Shown here piece by piece: positions 27,032-34,722 of a DNA stretch of 35,775 nt. The stretch is taken from assembly GCA_030652215.1 (NCBI GenBank), contig JAUSBC010000026.1, forward strand, positions 1 through 35,775, written 5' to 3'. The notes beneath the pieces are model-generated. The model did no database searches, was not told the DNA's origin, and saw only the letters and a list, made by a program, of their open reading frames with translations. Within the stretch, counting starts at the first letter, position 1. The number at the start of each line of letters is the position of its first letter. The stretch comes from Sideroxyarcus sp. Its GTDB lineage: Bacteria > Pseudomonadota > Gammaproteobacteria > Burkholderiales > Gallionellaceae. The position numbers and the translations under genes were made by a program.

Positions 27032-30000
27032 GGTCTGACCGCTGCTGCATCCTTCAGCAGCGCCTCGAATTCTTCGATCGGCACAGGTTTGCTGAACAGG
27101 TATCCCTGGAAATGCATGCAGCCCGTGGCCAGCAGGAACTGCCTCTGTTCTTCCGTCTCCACCCCTTCGGCAATGACATCCAGCCCCAGGCTTCGCGCCA
27201 TGGCAATGATGGTGTTCGCAATCGCCTTGTCGCTGTGGTCGGTGACGATGTCGCGCACGAACGAGCGGTCGATCTTGAGCTGGTTGAGCGGCAAACGTTT
27301 GATGTACTGCAGCGACGAATAACCGGTGCCGAAGTCGTCCAGTGAAAACTGGATGCCGGCCGCTTTCAGGGCGTTCATGGTCGAAATGGTGTCTTCGATA
27401 TTGTCCTGCAGCATGCTTTCGGTCAGTTCCAGCTTGAGACGCGCCGGGTTGATGGCATGGCGCTGCACGGTGGCCTGCACCTGGGCGGCGAAATCTTCCT
27501 GACTGAATTGCTTGGCGCTGACGTTCACCGCCAGCACGAGGTCGCGCGTGAGCGCATCCCGTTGCCAGGCATTCAATTGGGCGCAGGCCATTTCCAGCAC
27601 CCAATGCCCGATGGGCAAGATCAGGCCGGTTTCTTCGGCCAGCGGAATGAATTCGACGGGAGACACCAGCCCGCGTTCCGGGTGGTGCCAGCGGATCAGC
27701 GCTTCAGCGCCCAGTATGCGCTGCGCGCTGTTTACCTGAGTCTGGTAGTACAGCTGGAACTGCTGGTTGGCGAGCGCCTTGCGCAATTCGTTTTCCAGGG
27801 CCGCGCGCGCATTAATGATGTCCTGCATCTGCGGGTCGTAGAAGCGCAGCGTGTTGCGGCCGGCTTTCTTGGCCTGGTACATGGCGATGTCGGCCTGTTT
27901 CAGCAGGTTCTCCAGCGGCTGCTGGTGGTCGATGAACAGGGCCGCACCTATGCTGGGTGTGTTGTGGTATTCGTACGCGCCCAGCGTGTAGGGCTGGTTC
28001 AGGCGTTCGATGATTTTCGCGCCTATCCCTTTGGTCTGCTCGGCTGCTTCCAGTTCCTGAGCGCTCAGGTCTTCCAGCATCACCACGAACTCGTCGCCGC
28101 CGATGCGGGCCACCGTGTCGCCTTCGCGCACGCAGGCCACGAGACGCTGTGCGACCTGCTGCAGCAGCAAATCGCCGATGTCGTGGCCCAGCGTGTCGTT
28201 GAGGGTCTTGAAATTGTCCAGGTCGATGAACAGGATTGCGCCTTGCTTGCCGCTCCGTCCGCTGGAAGCCAGCGCCTGTTGCAGGCGGTCCTGCAGCAGG
28301 CGGCGGTTGGGCAGTCCGGTGAGCGGGTCGAAGAACGCCAGATTCTTGATCGCTTCTTCAGACGCCTTGCTCTTGGTGATGTCGGTCAGGGCGGCGACGT
28401 AGTTCGTGACGGTGCCGTTGGCGTCTTTCACCGCAGAGATGGAAATAAACTCGGGATAGATCTCCCCGTTTTTGCGTTTGTTCCAGATTTCGCCGCGCCA
28501 TGCGCCGGTACTGTTGATGCTGCGCCACATGGCCGCATAGAAACTGTCATCGTGCCGGCCGGAGCCGAGTACGCGCGGATTCCTGCCGACGACTTCTGCT
28601 GCCGTGTAACCGGTGACGGCGGTAAACGCATTGTTCACCTGCAGGATAGTGTTGTCGGCATCGGTGATCAGCATGCCCTCCTGCGATTCGAAGGCGGTCG
28701 CAGCAACGCGCAGTTGTCGTTCGGCAAGTTTGCTTGCGGTGATGTCGCGGGTGATGCCAAGCGACAATGAGATGTCGCCGTTTGCATCCCGCATGGGCGT
28801 GGCGTGCGTTTCCAGAAAGCGTGTGTTCCCCTTGAGTCCGGTGATTTGGAAACGCAGGATTCCGTTTTCGCCATTCAGCACTCTTTGATGCAGGGACATG
28901 AACGCGTCGCGGTATTCCGGATCGACATAGTCGATGATGTTTTTTTGTTGTGCCTCCTCAAGGGAATCGGCTTCCAGCATGGCCAGACCCGCCGCGTTCA
29001 TTTCCAGCAGACATCCCTTGCTGTCGACGACCTTGATGCACTCCGGTTCGGTTTCGATGATGGTGCGCAGGCGCTTTTCGCTCGCCTTCAATTCCTTGTC
29101 CGCCAATTGCAGTTGCTCGGCGCGCTCGACAATCTGCTTTTGCTGCGCGTTCAGTCGCAGCAGCAGTGCAACCGCGCCGAATGTGAACAGCCAGAGGATG
29201 ACTGTGGCGGCGGCGGCCTGCCGGAGATTGTCGGCAATGACTGCTTCCACGGGTTGCAGCAAGGTTGCTTCGCTGAGGCCCAGCACGACGACGACCGGCG
29301 CCGCGTCCAGGCGCTGCCATTGGTAGAGTCGGACGATCTTGTCGAATTTGGCCGCATCTCTGAACGCGCCGCTGCGCGGGGCGTCCGCTCCGAGATAACC
29401 CCGGCTGTCCGTCACGCTTCTGCCCAAGGCCCTCTCCATGCCGGTGTTGCGCGCCAGGTATTCGCCGCTTTGGCGGATGATCGCAATCGAGTCGTCGTCG
29501 GCCAGGGACAGCGCGGTCAGGGTTTTATGCAGATATTCCGGCGACAGGGAAATCACGAGCACGCCCTCGAAGCGGCCGTTGCGCCAGATGGGTCTTGAAA
29601 ACTGGATGGACCATTGCCTGGAAACGCGGCCCAGCACCGGCGCACTCACAAACAGCGACGGCGTGACGCTACCGAGGTGTACCTTGAAGTGCTCCCGGTC
29701 GCCCAGAAACACCCGCTCCTTCATGCCCAGCGTGGAGTAGGCCAGATAACCCCGGGCATCGATGACGGCGAGCTGCAGCAGGGACTTGGCCGGAAAACGT
29801 TGCTCGACCTTGCGTGTGTGTATGGCGAATTCCGCCGTCCTGCCGGGCGTATAAGCCTCCGCCAGTTCCTGTGCGGCAAAGTCAACGTAGCGGATCAGGA
29901 TGGCGACCTGTTCGGCCACCGCGCCGTTCAGTTGCCTCGCCCGCAATTGGGCCTGCGCCACCGTTTCCGTGCGCAACTGGTTTCCGCTATTGGACAACTG

Positions 30001-30081
30001 CCACCAGTACAGCCCGCTCGCCACGAGGGACAGCAGGATGACCAGCAACGCGATTTTCCTGGCGCGTAAAGCTTTGGTCAT
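27016..30081 (-). CDS. Cache-PAS-PAS-GGDEF-EAL protein
   Basis: A 1021-residue inner-membrane c-di-GMP protein. TM1 is ~9-28. A periplasmic double-Cache-type sensor spans ~35-285 (AVIDARGYLAYST, FLGDREHFKVH, SRPIWRNGRFEGVLVISL), and TM2 is ~288-310. Two PAS domains follow (~335-450 and ~456-572). The GGDEF domain is intact: FIDLDNFKTLND, GGDEF at 661-665, RxxD at 652-655. The EAL domain is intact: EALIRW at 793, NVSAKQF, DDFGTGYSS, LKIDRSF, AEGVE and FQGYLFSKP. Both activities are possible. The ATG at 30081 gives a natural membrane N-terminus although the frame is open to 30384. It overlaps the stop of a small upstream ORF as ATGA and has only a weak ribosome site of its own. Confidence 0.93.
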   Translation of the reverse strand: MTKALRARKIALLVILLSLVASGLYWWQLSNSGNQLRTETVAQAQLRARQLNGAVAEQVAILIRYVDFAAQELAEAYTPGRTAEFAIHTRKVEQRFPAKSLLQLAVIDARGYLAYSTLGMKERVFLGDREHFKVHLGSVTPSLFVSAPVLGRVSRQWSIQFSRPIWRNGRFEGVLVISLSPEYLHKTLTALSLADDDSIAIIRQSGEYLARNTGMERALGRSVTDSRGYLGADAPRSGAFRDAAKFDKIVRLYQWQRLDAAPVVVVLGLSEATLLQPVEAVIADNLRQAAAATVILWLFTFGAVALLLRLNAQQKQIVERAEQLQLADKELKASEKRLRTIIETEPECIKVVDSKGCLLEMNAAGLAMLEADSLEEAQQKNIIDYVDPEYRDAFMSLHQRVLNGENGILRFQITGLKGNTRFLETHATPMRDANGDISLSLGITRDITASKLAERQLRVAATAFESQEGMLITDADNTILQVNNAFTAVTGYTAAEVVGRNPRVLGSGRHDDSFYAAMWRSINSTGAWRGEIWNKRKNGEIYPEFISISAVKDANGTVTNYVAALTDITKSKASEEAIKNLAFFDPLTGLPNRRLLQDRLQQALASSGRSGKQGAILFIDLDNFKTLNDTLGHDIGDLLLQQVAQRLVACVREGDTVARIGGDEFVVMLEDLSAQELEAAEQTKGIGAKIIERLNQPYTLGAYEYHNTPSIGAALFIDHQQPLENLLKQADIAMYQAKKAGRNTLRFYDPQMQDIINARAALENELRKALANQQFQLYYQTQVNSAQRILGAEALIRWHHPERGLVSPVEFIPLAEETGLILPIGHWVLEMACAQLNAWQRDALTRDLVLAVNVSAKQFSQEDFAAQVQATVQRHAINPARLKLELTESMLQDNIEDTISTMNALKAAGIQFSLDDFGTGYSSLQYIKRLPLNQLKIDRSFVRDIVTDHSDKAIANTIIAMARSLGLDVIAEGVETEEQRQFLLATGCMHFQGYLFSKPVPIEEFEALLKDAAAVRPYIAA

Positions 30082-30236
30082 GGTTCCCGGTCTGTCCTTG
30101 ATGCAATGTTGAGGGCAGAGCCGGGCGCCTTGCGGGCGATGCCGATAGCGGGATTGCTTACGGTCGAATGTGCACGGGCGTTGGGTGCGGCAGAACACTT
30201 CCACCGCGCGGGGTGGAATATTTGTTGCGGGGTCAT
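30078..30236 (-). CDS. Small upstream ORF coupled to the GGDEF-EAL gene
   Basis: A 52-codon ORF (starting MTPQQIFHPARWK). A strong ribosome site, AGGAGGAAGC, lies directly before its ATG, better than any nearby gene has. Its TGA overlaps the next gene's ATG as ATGA, the classic layout for translational coupling. The peptide is basic, with one cysteine and no signal or membrane segment, and I recognise no family. It may be a real small protein, or a leader whose translation controls the downstream gene. The coding call rests on the signals, not on homology. Confidence 0.5.
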   Translation of the reverse strand: MTPQQIFHPARWKCSAAPNARAHSTVSNPAIGIARKAPGSALNIASRTDREP

Positions 30237-30365
30237 GCTTCCTCCTATGTAGGCGCGCTTGATGACCTGTGCATGCGTCAATTATTGTTACGGGCGCGCT
30301 CTGTGTAGTGGAATGGATTGTACGCCGATGCCGCTGAGTATTAACCGCGCTGACCGCGAGGTTGT

Positions 30366-30390
30366 TACGAAAAGCCCGGAACAACCGGGC
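30366..30390 (-). terminator. Terminator of the lemA-to-SGNH-lipoprotein operon
   Basis: Stem GCCCGG/CCGGGC (30374-30379 with 30385-30390) with a 5-nt loop, followed on the minus strand by TTTTCGT. It lies about 25 nt beyond the SGNH lipoprotein stop. It separates that operon from the 30237-30365 stretch, which shows no gene and should contain the promoter for the small ORF and GGDEF-EAL gene. Confidence 0.75.
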
Positions 30391-30414
30391 GGGGCGAGAA
30401 GTGGATTCCGGCGG

Positions 30415-31035
30415 CTAATGCGCGTAGCCGATGGACTGCAGGGCGGCGTGAATTTTGGCAGACAACAGCGCGTGTCCCGCCGCATTGGGGTGCAGGGGGT
30501 CACCCTTCAATTGCGGATCGGAGAGCACGTCGGCCACGGCATCCTCGATCAGCGGAACCTGCTGTTCCTCTGCAACCTCACGGTAGAAATCGGGCGCCGA
30601 CAGATTGCGAAACACGGCGCCTGCAAGGCTGGGTTGCGGCGTTGCCAGCAGCACTGTTTTCGCACCGCGGGCGTGAATCTGCGCGATTGCCTGCTTCAGG
30701 TTGGCCACGGTTTCCGTCTGCGGCAGGTGGTGCAGCATGTCGTTGCCGCCCAGCGTCACCAATACCAGCGCAGGCTTGTACTCCTCCAGCAGTGCGGGCA
30801 AGCGCTGCAATGCGGCAGCGCTGGTGTCACCACTTACGCCGCCATTCACGACGATCCACCCGGTCCGGGCCGCCAGCAGATGCGGCCAGGCTTCCTCCTG
30901 CACCACGCCGGCCCCTGCGGTGAGGCTGTCCCCCAGCGCCAGCACGCGACTGCCGGGAGCGATAGCTTCCTCTTTCGCTTTGCCGCAGGCGGAGAGCAGA
31001 ACGACGGCGGCAATCAGCAGGAAGAAACGCCGCAT
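30415..31035 (-). CDS. SGNH-family esterase/lysophospholipase, predicted lipoprotein
   Basis: A 206-residue GDSL/SGNH hydrolase of the TesA/arylesterase type. The four blocks are visible: LALGDSLTAG with catalytic serine S37, VNGGVSGDTS (Gly), TLGGNDML (Asn), and the C-terminal GDPLHPNAAGH with the Asp/His pair. It would hydrolyse acyl esters or thioesters. Unlike the periplasmic TesA of Escherichia coli, the signal ends in a lipobox (LLSACG, C17), so it should be membrane-anchored. The frame is open to 31239, but the ATG at 31035 gives the signal peptide; no clear Shine-Dalgarno sequence. It is the last gene of the lemA operon, 22 nt after the GIDE-domain gene. Confidence 0.92.
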   Translation of the reverse strand: MRRFFLLIAAVVLLSACGKAKEEAIAPGSRVLALGDSLTAGAGVVQEEAWPHLLAARTGWIVVNGGVSGDTSAAALQRLPALLEEYKPALVLVTLGGNDMLHHLPQTETVANLKQAIAQIHARGAKTVLLATPQPSLAGAVFRNLSAPDFYREVAEEQQVPLIEDAVADVLSDPQLKGDPLHPNAAGHALLSAKIHAALQSIGYAH

Positions 31036-31057
31036 CGAGGACAAGGTCAGCCCAGGA

Positions 31058-31963
31058 TTATTGGAATTGCACATTGTTGAGGAGCCAGGCCACGCCGGCC
31101 AGGGAACCGAAAAGGATCGCGATGTGGGCCCATGCCCAGAACAGATAGCGGTTCGCGAGCTTGCCGTGATCCAGATTGCTGATAAGGAACAGGCGGCCGT
31201 CGTGCGGCTGCAGCATGAAATTGGTGTCGGGCTCGGCAAGCGCTTCGATCAGGCGCTTTTCCGCCTCGCGCTTGGCGGCCGAACGCGCCAGCATCCATTC
31301 CTGCATGTCGAGCACGCCGTTGTTGTTGAGGTCGAAGCGTTTCATCAAGTCCTCGTTGTCCATCTTCCATTCGGACAGGACCCGCTTGACCAGTTCGTCG
31401 TGGGTGAGCGTGGTATTGCTGCCGCCCACGGTCTTGAATTCACCCAGGGTGTAGATGAAGTCGATATCCAGCAGTCGCCACTCGGTGTAGCGTTTGCCCG
31501 CCAGCGTCCAGCTGTCCTTGTGCCGCGTGAGGATCTCCGCGCCCTGCGGGTCGACCACGCACTTGCCGGTGCCGTCGTCGATGAGGAAAGGCGCGCTGAT
31601 TTCGCCCGACTCTTCGGTTTGCCAGCCCTTGTTGTCGCTGCTGCGGCGTTCGAGTTTGTAGCGGCACCACAGGCAGGGCAGGAGGGAGTATCTGGAAAGC
31701 AGGGGCGTTCCGTACGCTTCGCCGTGCCCGATCAGCTCGACATAGCCCTGCGCGGCCGACCCGATGCGCGAGGTCGGCGTGCCGCTGATGGCACGCAGAC
31801 GATGCAGCGCCGAATACCAGGCGAACAGGCTGATGCAGGACATGAGCGCCAGACACCACAGCCAGCCGATGCGCGATTCCATCTTGATGCCGACGAACAG
31901 CAGTACGAGCTGTCCGCCGGAGGTGACGAACTGCGAATATTCGCGGCGCAGTTTGGTCAGCAT
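31058..31963 (-). CDS. GIDE-domain membrane protein with an EF-hand
   Basis: A 301-residue membrane protein. The N-terminal region (~17-57) has one or two hydrophobic helices. Residues ~60-180 match the GIDE domain of eukaryotic mitochondrial E3 ligases and many bacterial proteins: TPLLSRYSLLPCLWCRYKLE, then WQTEESGEISAPFLIDDGTGKCVVDP, then TEWRLLDIDFIYTLGEF. The bacterial protein has no RING finger, so it is not a ubiquitin ligase. Residues 211-222 (DLNNNGVLDMQE) are a textbook EF-hand calcium loop with all ligand positions filled. A last helix lies at ~273-295. It lies two genes downstream of lemA; LemA and GIDE-domain genes often occur together. Function unknown. Confidence 0.85.
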   Translation of the reverse strand: MLTKLRREYSQFVTSGGQLVLLFVGIKMESRIGWLWCLALMSCISLFAWYSALHRLRAISGTPTSRIGSAAQGYVELIGHGEAYGTPLLSRYSLLPCLWCRYKLERRSSDNKGWQTEESGEISAPFLIDDGTGKCVVDPQGAEILTRHKDSWTLAGKRYTEWRLLDIDFIYTLGEFKTVGGSNTTLTHDELVKRVLSEWKMDNEDLMKRFDLNNNGVLDMQEWMLARSAAKREAEKRLIEALAEPDTNFMLQPHDGRLFLISNLDHGKLANRYLFWAWAHIAILFGSLAGVAWLLNNVQFQ

Positions 31964-32002
31964 CGACGTCCGCGTGGAGTTAAGCGCAGCAGGGGCGGTA
32001 AG

Positions 32003-32731
32003 TTAGAAACGGAACCCCAGTTTGATGCTGACCGACTGGATGCCGCCGGTCTTGTCCACTTCGGCCGCGACATTGGTGAAGCCGAGGTTCAGGTTGGCGC
32101 CGACGAATACTTTGCTCTGGCTGAATTTTTCAGACAGCGTGACGCCGCCATCTCCATTGACGCTGGCGGTGCTATTGACCCAGACCTGGCCCACGCCCGC
32201 GTAGGGCGTAAACATGGCGAAACCCTTGGAGATCGAAACGTCCAGGCCCTTGGTGTTCAGCGACAATTGGTCCACGCCACCCAGCTTGGTGTAGGAACCG
32301 CGCACCGCGACGGCGGGCATGGCGATGCCGCCGTCCACGATGGCATAGCGCAATTCGGCGCCGGTCAGCGAGATGTTGGTGCTGGGGATTTTGGAATAGA
32401 ACGCGGCGATGTCGATGCCGAAAGGCAGGCCTTTGGCGATGTGCAGCTTGGGCACGTACACCTTGCTGATATCGTCGCCGCCGCCGGTGGCTTTTTTCCA
32501 TATCTGGGCGCTATTGGAAGTGTCGGTCTGGGTGACTTCGATGCCCATGTCGAAACCGGTGGTGCCCAACGCCTCGGCCGGGGTGATGGGTTTGTAGCTG
32601 AGGGCGGCACCGAGGTCTTCGGAAAGCGTTTTAAAATCGGCCTGAGTCAACAGGTTCAGGGTGGAGATGTCTGCTGCCATGGCGGGTTGTGCGAGGCCTA
32701 GTGTGCAGAGCAATGCGAGCAGTTTTTTCAT
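32003..32731 (-). CDS. Predicted outer-membrane beta-barrel protein
   Basis: A 242-residue exported protein. The signal peptide MKKLLALLCTLGLAQPAMAAD has an AMA cleavage site. The mature part is mostly alternating strands (for example IAMPAVAVRGSYTKLG, TPYAGVGQVWVNS, SKVFVGANLNLGF) and ends in IKLGFRF, a terminal phenylalanine typical of barrels inserted by BAM. It is small enough for an 8-10-strand barrel. I recognise no named family. The ribosome site AAGGAAC precedes ATG 32731. It sits between lemA and the GIDE gene, with gaps of about 39 nt each side, so it is likely part of that operon. Confidence 0.8.
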   Translation of the reverse strand: MKKLLALLCTLGLAQPAMAADISTLNLLTQADFKTLSEDLGAALSYKPITPAEALGTTGFDMGIEVTQTDTSNSAQIWKKATGGGDDISKVYVPKLHIAKGLPFGIDIAAFYSKIPSTNISLTGAELRYAIVDGGIAMPAVAVRGSYTKLGGVDQLSLNTKGLDVSISKGFAMFTPYAGVGQVWVNSTASVNGDGGVTLSEKFSQSKVFVGANLNLGFTNVAAEVDKTGGIQSVSIKLGFRF

Positions 32732-32770
32732 GGTGTGTGTTCCTTTTTGGTATGGGTTAAGTTGCTTGTC

Positions 32771-33340
32771 CTAGCTAAACAGCGTCTTCATATCCACATC
32801 CGTTTTTTCGGCGGCGGAAAATTCCAGCAGGGGTTTTTCGGCATAGGCGAACATGTTGGCGATGAGTACGGCAGGGAACTGCTCGATACCCACGTTGTAG
32901 ATGTTCACCGATTCGTTGTACAGCTCGCGGCGGTCGGCGATGCCGTTCTCCAGCCCGGTGATGCGGGTCTGCAGTTGCATGAAGTTCTGGTTGGTCTTCA
33001 GTTCGGGGTAGGCTTCTGCCACCGCAAAGATGTTACCCAGTCCCATGCGCAACATGCCCTCGGCCTTGCCCAGCGCCTCGACATCCTGGTCCTGGCGCGC
33101 AGTCTGCACCATGGAGCGCGCCTCGATCACGCGCTGCAGGGTCTCCTGCTCGAACTGCTTGTATTGCTTGCAGACTTCGACCAGCTTGGGCAGTTCGTCG
33201 TGGCGCTGCTTGAGCAGCACGTCGATGTTGGCCCAGGCCTTGCCTACGGCGTGTTTGAGGCTGACAAGATTGTTGTACAGGCTGACGGTATAGATCAGGA
33301 CGACGATGCAGATGCCGAGCAGGATTAGCGTGGCGCTCAT
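32771..33340 (-). CDS. lemA: LemA family protein
   Basis: A 189-residue protein: one N-terminal membrane helix (~3-22), then a helical bundle with the family signatures YNNLVSLKHAVGKAWANIDVLLKQRHDELPKLV, RQDQDVEALGKAEG, AYPELKTNQNF and LENGIADRRELYNESVNIYNVGIEQFP. The exact role of LemA is unknown; it is an envelope protein with a periplasmic-side N-terminus and cytoplasmic bulk in most models. The ATG at 33340 is preferred to the in-frame one at 33358 because AAGGAG sits just before it. It is the first gene of the four-gene envelope operon. A TATGAT lies in the 83-nt gap to dnaJ, without a good -35. Confidence 0.95.
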   Translation of the reverse strand: MSATLILLGICIVVLIYTVSLYNNLVSLKHAVGKAWANIDVLLKQRHDELPKLVEVCKQYKQFEQETLQRVIEARSMVQTARQDQDVEALGKAEGMLRMGLGNIFAVAEAYPELKTNQNFMQLQTRITGLENGIADRRELYNESVNIYNVGIEQFPAVLIANMFAYAEKPLLEFSAAEKTDVDMKTLFS

Positions 33341-33423
33341 GTGAGGCTCCTTGTGCAATTGAAGATAGGATGCGGCGAATCATAAAACAAATTGCCGCGT
33401 CCTTGCACAGGATTACATCGGGC

Positions 33424-34554
33424 TCACTGACCGAAGAAGTCCTTCACCTTGCCCATCCACGATTTGGCGCGCGGACTGTGCCGTGCGCTGTCTTTCTGGC
33501 TGATCGACTCGAACTCGCGCAGCAATTCCTTCTGGCGCTCGGTCAGGCTGGCCGGCGTTTCCACCACCACATGGCAATGCAGGTCGCCGTGGGTGTGGGT
33601 GCGCATGCCTTTGATGCCTTTGCCGCGCAAACGGAAGATCTTGCCGCTTTGCGTCTCGGCGGGGATCTTGATGCTGGCCTTGCTGTCCAGCGTGGGTATC
33701 TCGATTTCCCCGCCCAGTGCTGCGGTGGCGAAACTGATCGGCATTTCGCAATGCAGATCGTCGCCGTCGCGCTGGAACACGCTGTGCGGCTTGATGTGAA
33801 TCTCGACATACAAATCGCCGTGCGGCGCGCCGTGCGAGCCCGCTTCGCCGTGCCCACTGTGGCGCAGGCGCATGCCGCTGTCGATGCCGGCGGGGATCTT
33901 GATCTCCAGCGTCTTGTGTTTCTTCACGCGTCCTGTGCCCTGGCAGTCTTTGCATGGCGAGCTGATCTGCTTGCCGCTGCCGTGGCAGCGCGGGCAAGTC
34001 TGTTGCACGGAGAAGAAGCCCTGTTGCATGCGCACCTGGCCGTGGCCCGCACAGGTCTGGCAGGTGGTGGCTGAAGTGCCGGGTTTGGCGCCGGAACCGC
34101 TGCAGGTCTCGCACTCGTCCATGACGGGAATGCGTATCTGTTTCTCCGCGCCGCGTGCCGCTTCTTCCAGCGTGATTTCCATGTTGTAGCGCAAGTCGGC
34201 GCCGCGATGCGCTTGAGAGCGCCCGCCGCGTCCGCCGCCGAAGATATCGCCGAAGATGTCGCCGAAATCGAAGCCCTGCGCACCCGCGCCGCCCGCACCG
34301 AAGGGATTGCCTCCGCCCATGCCGCCCGCTTCGAATGCCGCGTGGCCGTACTGGTCGTACGCCGCGCGTTTCTGTCCGTCGGACAGCGTCTCGTAGGCTT
34401 CCTTCGCTTCCTTGAAGTGCTCCTCCGCTTTCGGGTTATCCGGATTGCGGTCGGGATGGTGCTTCATCGCCAGTTTGCGATAAGCCTTTTTGATCTCTTC
34501 CTCGGAGGCGTCGCGGTTGACGCCGAGGACTTCGTAGTAATCTTTTTTGGACAT
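33424..34554 (-). CDS. dnaJ: Chaperone DnaJ (Hsp40)
   Basis: A 376-residue type I J-protein that delivers unfolded clients to DnaK and stimulates its ATPase. The J domain (1-~70) contains HHPDRN, and a Gly/Phe-rich region runs ~75-115. Four zinc motifs follow: [24 protein letters not shown] and CKDCQGTG. Two client-binding beta domains and a short C-terminal dimerisation segment complete it. It lies downstream of dnaK on the same strand, the standard heat-shock operon order, but the 168-nt gap contains a long palindrome that could reduce its expression relative to dnaK. After the stop there is only a mismatched stem-loop without a U-tract. Confidence 0.98.
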   Translation of the reverse strand: MSKKDYYEVLGVNRDASEEEIKKAYRKLAMKHHPDRNPDNPKAEEHFKEAKEAYETLSDGQKRAAYDQYGHAAFEAGGMGGGNPFGAGGAGAQGFDFGDIFGDIFGGGRGGRSQAHRGADLRYNMEITLEEAARGAEKQIRIPVMDECETCSGSGAKPGTSATTCQTCAGHGQVRMQQGFFSVQQTCPRCHGSGKQISSPCKDCQGTGRVKKHKTLEIKIPAGIDSGMRLRHSGHGEAGSHGAPHGDLYVEIHIKPHSVFQRDGDDLHCEMPISFATAALGGEIEIPTLDSKASIKIPAETQSGKIFRLRGKGIKGMRTHTHGDLHCHVVVETPASLTERQKELLREFESISQKDSARHSPRAKSWMGKVKDFFGQ

Positions 34555-34571
34555 GGTCGTTAATAGTGACT

Positions 34572-34715
34572 GTAGGATGGGTTGAGCAACGCGATACCCA
34601 TCATCTTTGTATTCATTGATGGGTATCGCTTACGCTCAACCCATCCTACGGTGCTGCTGCAAAAGGAAAAGGATCGAAGAGCTGGTGAGCTTCCTCGATC
34701 CTCAATCCTCAATCC
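34572..34715 (-). repeat. Long palindrome plus heptamer repeats between dnaK and dnaJ
   Basis: GTAGGATGGGTTGAGC (34572-34587) is perfectly matched by 34634-34649. Inside it GCGATACCCATCA (34591-34603) is perfectly matched by 34617-34629, leaving a 13-nt loop: one long hairpin of 29 pairs with a small internal loop. Further on, GGATCGA (34671-34677) is inverse to TCGATCC (34695-34701), which is followed by two TCAATCC heptamers (34702-34715) just before the dnaK stop. The organisation mirrors the repeat at 9334-9523. It may act as an intercistronic attenuator or stabiliser. Confidence 0.8.
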
Positions 34716-34722
34716 GCGCTCC

